From contig NZ_BJDF01000019.1 in NCBI RefSeq assembly GCF_005404815.1, forward strand, positions 1 through 64,000: a stretch of 64,000 nucleotides of DNA, read 5' to 3'. The notes under the pieces were generated by a model. That model was not told the DNA's origin. It did no database searches and worked only from the letters and a program-made list of their open reading frames with translations. The DNA is from Companilactobacillus huachuanensis (lineage in GTDB: Bacteria; Bacillota; Bacilli; Lactobacillales; Lactobacillaceae). Of the stretch, positions 59,303 to 64,000 are shown one piece after another (position 1 is the first letter of the stretch; every line of letters starts with the position of its first letter). Made by a program: the position numbers and the translations under genes.

Positions 59303-59923
59303 ATGACAGAATTTTACTTTATTCGCCATGGACAGACGACTGCCAACGTCCTAAAAATGAAACAAGGTACTATCAATACCGAAATAACATATCTCAATGA
59401 AAATGGTAAGAATCAGGCACAACATCTTGCTGACAATTTTGACATCAGTTTTGCTGACCGTATTATTTGTAGCCCTTTGGAGCGAACCAAACAGACGGCA
59501 GCCATCATAAATAGAAAATCACAATTGCCAATTTCTTTTGACGAACGTTTAATTGAAATTTCTTATGGTGAATGGGACGGTCATCAAAATGCTGAACTTC
59601 GAAAACTCCATCCTGACGCCTACAATGATTATCTCAATGATGTTTTACCAATTTATGTTAAATATGCTCCGAATGGTGAGACTTTTGAAGATGTTATCAA
59701 GCGTGTGCATGAGTTTATTATAGATACGATGCAGCAATATCCGGATGAGAAAATCATCTGTGTAACACATGGTTTCACAGTTAAAGCCGTAGCATTGGAT
59801 ATTTTGAAACCACAGGATCCAATGACATTGCCAGAGCCAAGAAATACTAGTGTTTCTAAAATCATTGCCCTACCAAATTCTCAGAAATTTTATTTAGAAT
59901 ATTATAATCAAGCCTTTAATTAA
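59303..59923 (+). CDS. Histidine phosphatase family protein
   Basis: A 206-residue cytosolic phosphatase with the phosphohistidine motif FIRHGQTTAN (Arg8, His9) and a second active-site His in VTHGFTV; the catalytic acid lies in the EISYGEWDG region. It is annotated in relatives as phosphoglycerate mutase-like. It lies next to, and divergent from, serC-serA; since no serB is visible, it might supply phosphoserine phosphatase activity, as some family members do. That role is an inference from position only. AAAGGAG lies before the ATG. Confidence 0.88.
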   Translation: MTEFYFIRHGQTTANVLKMKQGTINTEITYLNENGKNQAQHLADNFDISFADRIICSPLERTKQTAAIINRKSQLPISFDERLIEISYGEWDGHQNAELRKLHPDAYNDYLNDVLPIYVKYAPNGETFEDVIKRVHEFIIDTMQQYPDEKIICVTHGFTVKAVALDILKPQDPMTLPEPRNTSVSKIIALPNSQKFYLEYYNQAFN

Positions 59924-59976
59924 AAATCCCATAATCATTAGTTTTAATAACGTAAAACTAGTGATTATAGGATTTT
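59922..59976. terminator. Terminator after the histidine phosphatase
   Basis: AAAATCCCATAATCATTAGTTTT and AAAACTAGTGATTATAGGATTTT form a stem of over 20 bp followed by TTTTTTT. Confidence 0.85.
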
Positions 59977-59999
59977 TTTAATTATTTAAATATTAGTAC

Positions 60000-60345
60000 T
60001 CCAAATGATGGTTCAAAACTTGAAGAAATGCGATCAAACTTGACATTTGTACCCGGATACAAAACATTCAAGAACCAATATTTTGACCCGTTGCCTTTCT
60101 AAACGTATTGCATCACTCTTGAACAGTAAAAGCCACTTGGTCCTTTGACATTCCAAACATAAGGTTTACCGAATTGTTGTTTAGCCATTGAAAGAATCCA
60201 AACATCATCGCTCAATTCATACCAGATAACATTACCTGCTTGTTCTGTCGAAGCTACCTGTAACAACGTTCCCGTTATCATCAATAACTTTCTGTGATAA
60301 GTTCCACTCTGAATCATAGGTCAGCTTTGGTAAAGCTATGATTTT
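60000..60345 (-). pseudogene. Decayed NlpC/P60-type cell-wall hydrolase
   Basis: On the minus strand TYDSEWNLSQKV resembles an SH3-like region. A different frame then gives AKQQFGKPYVWNVKGPSGFYCSRVMQYV, matching the NlpC/P60 catalytic region in which GFDCSG is normal. The frame stops, and a third frame continues FRKATGQNIGS before TGA where Trp is expected. At least two frameshifts and a nonsense change exist, and N- and C-terminal parts are absent. It was probably a secreted D,L-endopeptidase. It fills much of the 59924-60405 gap. Confidence 0.65.
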
Positions 60346-60405
60346 GAACAACTACCACAAAATCATACATCTGTTGTAACATTTTAATAACTCCTCAAAA
60401 CTATT

Positions 60406-60867
60406 CTAATTCATGTGCTGCAACAATACTTCTACAAAAACAGCTAATTCTTTTTCTTCGTCTCCAGTAAATCGATTTAATGATGGTGAGTCAATATCCA
60501 AAACACCGATTTTTTTATCGGCTTTGGTTATTGGCACAACAATTTCCGAATTGCTGGCACTGTCACAGGCAATGTGTCCGGGAAATTCATGGACATTAGC
60601 TACACGATGAATCTGTTGGTCTGCAAAGGCAGTTCCAACTACGCCGTTGCCACTCTTGATGTGCATACAGGCGACCTTACCTTGAAATGGTCCCAAGTCC
60701 AATTCATCAGTCTCTTCGTTGTACAAATAAAATCCTGACCAATTCAAATCTTCATAGGTATCGTTGATCAAGGCACTGGCATTAGCCAAGTTAGCAATCA
60801 AATTATTTTCTTGATACAGTAAGGCATCTAATTGTTTGTTCATTAATGACATTTTCGTCTCTTCCAT
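60406..60867 (-). CDS. GAF-domain protein, free methionine-R-sulfoxide reductase-like
   Basis: A 153-residue single GAF protein of the fRMsr/YebR type, which reduces free methionine-R-sulfoxide. It retains Cys67 in VACMHI and Cys101 in GHIACDSASNSEIVVP, but the family Cys of GVCG is Val77 (GNGVVG). GGAGG lies six bases before the ATG. With two of the usual three cysteines it may still cycle, or may have another role. Confidence 0.85.
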   Translation of the reverse strand: MEETKMSLMNKQLDALLYQENNLIANLANASALINDTYEDLNWSGFYLYNEETDELDLGPFQGKVACMHIKSGNGVVGTAFADQQIHRVANVHEFPGHIACDSASNSEIVVPITKADKKIGVLDIDSPSLNRFTGDEEKELAVFVEVLLQHMN

Positions 60868-60900
60868 GAAAATCCTCCTAAAGTCTTATTTTCTCACAAA

Positions 60901-61812
60901 CTACGGCTTTTTAATCCCATTTTGCCTGACAAAATAACGTGAAATTACTCCCCGCAAATCAAATTGAGCAATCAAAGTTGCCATAATTATTAAACTACCA
61001 CCAATTATCAGGTGTTGAGTTAACGGTTCAACACGAAACAAGACGGATACTAAACTGGCAAATAACGATTCAGTCATCAATACCAAACCTGCTGTGACAG
61101 TATCAGTATACTTTTGACTCATTACTTGAATGACCTGAGCAGCAAATGTCGCCACCACACCCAAGTATATTACTGGGCCGATTGCCGCACTCCAATTGAT
61201 CTGAGGTAAACTACCATAGTCAATTTTAAATGAATACAACGCCCCACAAAACGCCTGAATAAAGCCAAGTTGAAAGGCAATCACTTGTGGCCTAGCATTC
61301 TTTGTTGCATAGCCATAATATGTCATTTGAAATGCATAGAAAACGGCGCTTAATACCGTTAAAAAATCTCCGATGTGAAATTCAAATCCAGTCGAAATAA
61401 TTCCGGTCAGAAAAATCATTCCTAAAACACACATTAAAATCGACAAATAGATTTTCAAAGGTGGCACTCTCTTGAAGAATAACCAGGCAATAAATGGCAA
61501 TAAAATTACGTAAATTGAAGTTATGAACGAGCTATTGCTCGGTGTCGTATATTTCAGTCCGCTTGACTGCAATTGTACGACCACAAAATTAAAAACCGCA
61601 CAGACCGCCCCAATTTTGAATTCTTTCCAAGTCATCGTTTTAATAATTTTTCCAAAAAAGATGTAGACCAATATTGCTGAAATCAAACCTCGTAAGGTAT
61701 TGATAACTGATGGTGGCATTTTCGCAGCAATCGCCATCTTGATAAATGTATAACTTGTTCCCCACATGAATGCAACCAATAGAAGATTTCGATTGGCTCT
61801 AGATTGCACCAT
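60901..61812 (-). CDS. DMT superfamily (EamA) transporter
   Basis: A 303-residue integral membrane protein with about ten membrane segments and two EamA repeats (first GTSYTFIKMAIAAKMPPSV; second around VVATFAAQVIQVMSQKY). Family members export amino acids or metabolites; no substrate is evident. I chose the ATG giving MVQSRANRN, after GGGTGG. It precedes the GAF gene by 33 bases on the same strand and could be cotranscribed with it. Confidence 0.88.
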   Translation of the reverse strand: MVQSRANRNLLLVAFMWGTSYTFIKMAIAAKMPPSVINTLRGLISAILVYIFFGKIIKTMTWKEFKIGAVCAVFNFVVVQLQSSGLKYTTPSNSSFITSIYVILLPFIAWLFFKRVPPLKIYLSILMCVLGMIFLTGIISTGFEFHIGDFLTVLSAVFYAFQMTYYGYATKNARPQVIAFQLGFIQAFCGALYSFKIDYGSLPQINWSAAIGPVIYLGVVATFAAQVIQVMSQKYTDTVTAGLVLMTESLFASLVSVLFRVEPLTQHLIIGGSLIIMATLIAQFDLRGVISRYFVRQNGIKKP

Positions 61813-61965
61813 AAAACCACCCATTTCATTTTATAATTCTAATTATATTAACCTTTATTTTTGATGGGTGCAATATGAATTCAAACGATGCCTTTAGGTT
61901 CCACATACGTTTTCTATGGGGGATTATTTTCAAAATGACTGACTAATGTATATAGTCAATAATTA

Positions 61966-62050
61966 ATTAGTCGAAGGAGCTGGGAAATATTTATGTGCCG
62001 TGGTTCAAGACCGTGTTTTAGCTCGGACCGCTCCGCACAGCTAGTTAATA
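61966..62050 (-). repeat. Truncated cloverleaf repeat (R13)
   Basis: TTAGTCGAAGGAGCTGGGAAATATTTATGTGCC is followed by a shortened hairpin (GGTTCAAG/CTCGGACC) and CACAGCTAGTTAATA. Two hairpins and the 3' end are missing; the copy runs up to the stop codon of the oxidoreductase gene. The rest of 61825-61965 shows nothing else. Confidence 0.65.
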
Positions 62051-62053
62051 ACT

Positions 62054-63037
62054 TTATTCTAATTTCAGATTGGCTGACTTAAGTGCCTGATCAACTACCC
62101 ACATAACATCTTCACTATGTTGCAATCTCTCGGCAACTTCTTTTAAGTCATTATTTTGAATAATTTTCTCAAACGCAACGAACTCCTGATACATTCGATG
62201 TGGATAAATATTGTGATCTACCTTTTCCAGCAAAGTTTTATCTTTATCATAAACATCAAATGAGCGCATCTCATTAGTTGGTCCGTTTACGACAATCGAG
62301 CCTTTGTTCCCTTGAACGACTGTTTTTCTGATTGGTGAAACTGAATCTTTGGCACCAATTGCCACGGCCTTGGAGTTTCCAAAATCAAGCATTAAAATAC
62401 CTGACGTATCAATATTACGTTCGATATTTGGTAGATACTCAACTCCTTCAGGCCGTCCTAGTAATCCGACGATAAAGTGGATATTGTAAATGTTCAAATC
62501 CATTAAAGCTCCGCCACCCTTTTTAGGGTCAAATGCTGGCAAGATTTTACCAGCTTCGAAGGCATCATATCGTGATGAGTATTGTGAGTAATTACTTTCA
62601 ATCAATTTTAAATCACCTAATTCCGGTAATTTTTCTTTCAACTCAACATAATTTTGTAAGTATTGATTGGTAATTGCTTCAAGTAAAACTAGATGATTCT
62701 TAGTTGCAATTTCTTTTAGATCCATAAATTCAGCTAATTTGACGGTGAATGGTTTTTCCGAAATAACATTTTTACCATTTTCCAAAGCTTTCTTAGCAAA
62801 TTGATAATGTAAGAAATTCGGTACGGCTACATAAACGGTATCGAAATCGCTTTCTGCCAACGCTTTGTCAAAGTCCGTATAAACTGCCCCAATATGATAC
62901 TCAGCTTTCAATTGTCCTAGGACATCAATACTATGTGTCGTTCCGATAATGGCCGTTAATTCAGTGTTTTTTAAATCCTTCGTGATCGTTAAAAAGTCAT
63001 GTACAATATTTCCTGATCCAATAATTGCTAATTTCAT
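62054..63037 (-). CDS. Gfo/Idh/MocA family oxidoreductase
   Basis: A 327-residue NAD(P)-dependent sugar or polyol dehydrogenase-like protein. It shows MKLAIIGSGNIVHDF (Rossmann), AVPNFLHYQFAKKAL and the catalytic Lys in ISEKPFTVK, followed by the C-terminal substrate domain (GGGALMDLNIYNIHF). GGAG lies before the chosen ATG. It is divergent from the RpiR-type regulator, which may control it. The substrate is unknown. Confidence 0.9.
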   Translation of the reverse strand: MKLAIIGSGNIVHDFLTITKDLKNTELTAIIGTTHSIDVLGQLKAEYHIGAVYTDFDKALAESDFDTVYVAVPNFLHYQFAKKALENGKNVISEKPFTVKLAEFMDLKEIATKNHLVLLEAITNQYLQNYVELKEKLPELGDLKLIESNYSQYSSRYDAFEAGKILPAFDPKKGGGALMDLNIYNIHFIVGLLGRPEGVEYLPNIERNIDTSGILMLDFGNSKAVAIGAKDSVSPIRKTVVQGNKGSIVVNGPTNEMRSFDVYDKDKTLLEKVDHNIYPHRMYQEFVAFEKIIQNNDLKEVAERLQHSEDVMWVVDQALKSANLKLE

Positions 63038-63192
63038 CTTAATCACTCCTTATACTTTGTTCATCTTTATTAAAACACGGTAAAATGATATAAATAGCTC
63101 AATAGACGTATTGGTAATATTATTCCGAATATTATCAGCATTTTTTTTATAATTTGGAACATTTTTTCAAATATATTAACGGAGGTACAGCA

Positions 63193-64000
63193 ATGACGAT
63201 TATTAATCAATTAACTACGGCTGACCACTTCAACGGTTCTGAGAAACAATTGGCTGCGTATATTATAAAAAATAAAGAATCTGTCCTCAACCAATCAATT
63301 CAATCGCTTGCCACTGCAACTTTTTCTTCAACCTCAACTATTGTTAGACTTTGTCGAAAAATTGGCCTTAAAGGCTACAAAGACTTCAAAATAAAATTAT
63401 CAGCTGAATTACAACAACACTATAATGATATTTCTGCTGTTAATCCGGATTTCCCGTTCACTGAAGATGATTCAAACAAGGAAATTGCCCAAAAATTGCT
63501 TGATGTCATGTACGATTCGTTAACTCAAACAAGTGAATTATTGACTAATGATTTGTTAGAACATGTCGTTCGTGACATTTTTCAATCACAAAAATTAGGC
63601 ATATTTGCGTATGGTGATACTTATATCTCAGCCCTTAGTTTTCAAAATAAATTAATGAAGATCAATTTGAACGCTAATTTGCCCAGTTTAACGGAAGAGA
63701 GTAAATTTATGGCGGCTAACTATACTAAAAATGACTGTGCCCTCCTAATCTCCTATAGCGGTCAAAGTAAGGATACTTATCAACTTGCGCAAATACTTCG
63801 ACTAAATGGTGCCAAAATCATTACAGTTACATCCGATAAAAATTCTAAAATAGCAAAACTGAGCAACATCGTTCTACCAGTAGCCAATATGGAAAGCAAA
63901 ACTGTTAAAATTTCACCTTTTGCATCACAAGTTGGTATCGAATATGTTTTGAACACGCTCTACTCTTGCTTATTTGTCGCTAACTATGACGATAATCAAA
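63193..64000 (+). CDS. MurR/RpiR family transcriptional regulator (partial)
   Basis: The frame opens with ATG six bases after GGAGGT and stays open to the window edge (269 codons). The N-terminal helix-turn-helix reads LATATFSSTSTIVRLCRKIGLKGYKDFK, and a SIS sugar-phosphate-binding domain follows (GIFAYGDTYISALSFQNKL; LISYSGQSKDTYQLA). Such proteins sense phosphosugars. It is divergent from the Gfo/Idh gene across 155 bases. The C-terminus is outside the window. Confidence 0.9.
   Translation, partial: MTIINQLTTADHFNGSEKQLAAYIIKNKESVLNQSIQSLATATFSSTSTIVRLCRKIGLKGYKDFKIKLSAELQQHYNDISAVNPDFPFTEDDSNKEIAQKLLDVMYDSLTQTSELLTNDLLEHVVRDIFQSQKLGIFAYGDTYISALSFQNKLMKINLNANLPSLTEESKFMAANYTKNDCALLISYSGQSKDTYQLAQILRLNGAKIITVTSDKNSKIAKLSNIVLPVANMESKTVKISPFASQVGIEYVLNTLYSCLFVANYDDNQ

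Noticed and set aside
100-62050. CRISPR array
   Set aside because: The repeats are ~190-320 bases long, kilobases apart and internally palindromic; no short regularly spaced units or cas genes exist.

Overview
The window is AT-rich (roughly 36-37% GC by eye) chromosomal DNA from a low-GC Gram-positive lactic acid bacterium. The gene content and order (hrcA-grpE-dnaK-dnaJ with CIRCE, rimP-nusA-ylxR-ylxQ-infB, polC-proS-rseP-cdsA-uppS-frr-pyrH, rpsB-tsf, an 11-gene pur operon, lexA beside a DUF896 gene) are typical of Lactobacillaceae. The Companilactobacillus group is my best guess; that is an inference from general character, not from a search.

Layout. 0-5 kb: the end of an IS3-family transposase inserted in a repeat, a broken Ltp-type surface protein gene, tRNA-Ser(CGA), recJ-apt and a class A sortase. 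5-12 kb: galE, an MFS transporter/esterase pair, an AraC-type regulator and a disulfide-oxidoreductase-like flavoprotein, all separated by repeats. 12-19.7 kb: lepA, the heat-shock operon and an unknown gene. 20-28.9 kb: ribF, truB, rbfA and the infB operon. 29-42.3 kb: polC through pyrH, tsf-rpsB, a GIY-YIG protein and a tRNA methyltransferase. 42.3-54.5 kb: plsC and the complete purEKCSQLFMNHD operon behind a promoter with PurBoxes. 54.6-64 kb: yneF, a DUF896 gene and lexA, the serine operon serC-serA with an attenuator-like leader, a histidine phosphatase, a decayed NlpC/P60 gene, an fRMsr-like GAF protein, a DMT transporter, a Gfo/Idh oxidoreductase and a partial RpiR-type regulator.

Two things stand out. 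First, about 16 full or partial copies of a repeat lie in the intergenic gaps. Full copies are about 321 bp, end in CTRAAGGTTGAAAG inverted repeats and sit between 8-bp target duplications. They therefore moved as MITEs. Their ~190-bp core folds as a cloverleaf: one long closing stem and three hairpins. Arm sequences differ between copies while pairing is kept, and in one copy the core is inverted relative to its flanks. Second, serC-serA is preceded by a promoter, a 24-codon Ser-rich leader peptide and four RNA segments that can pair 1:2, 2:3 or 3:4 with the last pair forming a terminator. This has the architecture of ribosome-mediated attenuation; I know of no such element described for serine biosynthesis in this group.

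The housekeeping genes look intact and ordinary. Several genes have a terminator-like hairpin whose U-tract runs almost directly into the ribosome binding site of the next gene.
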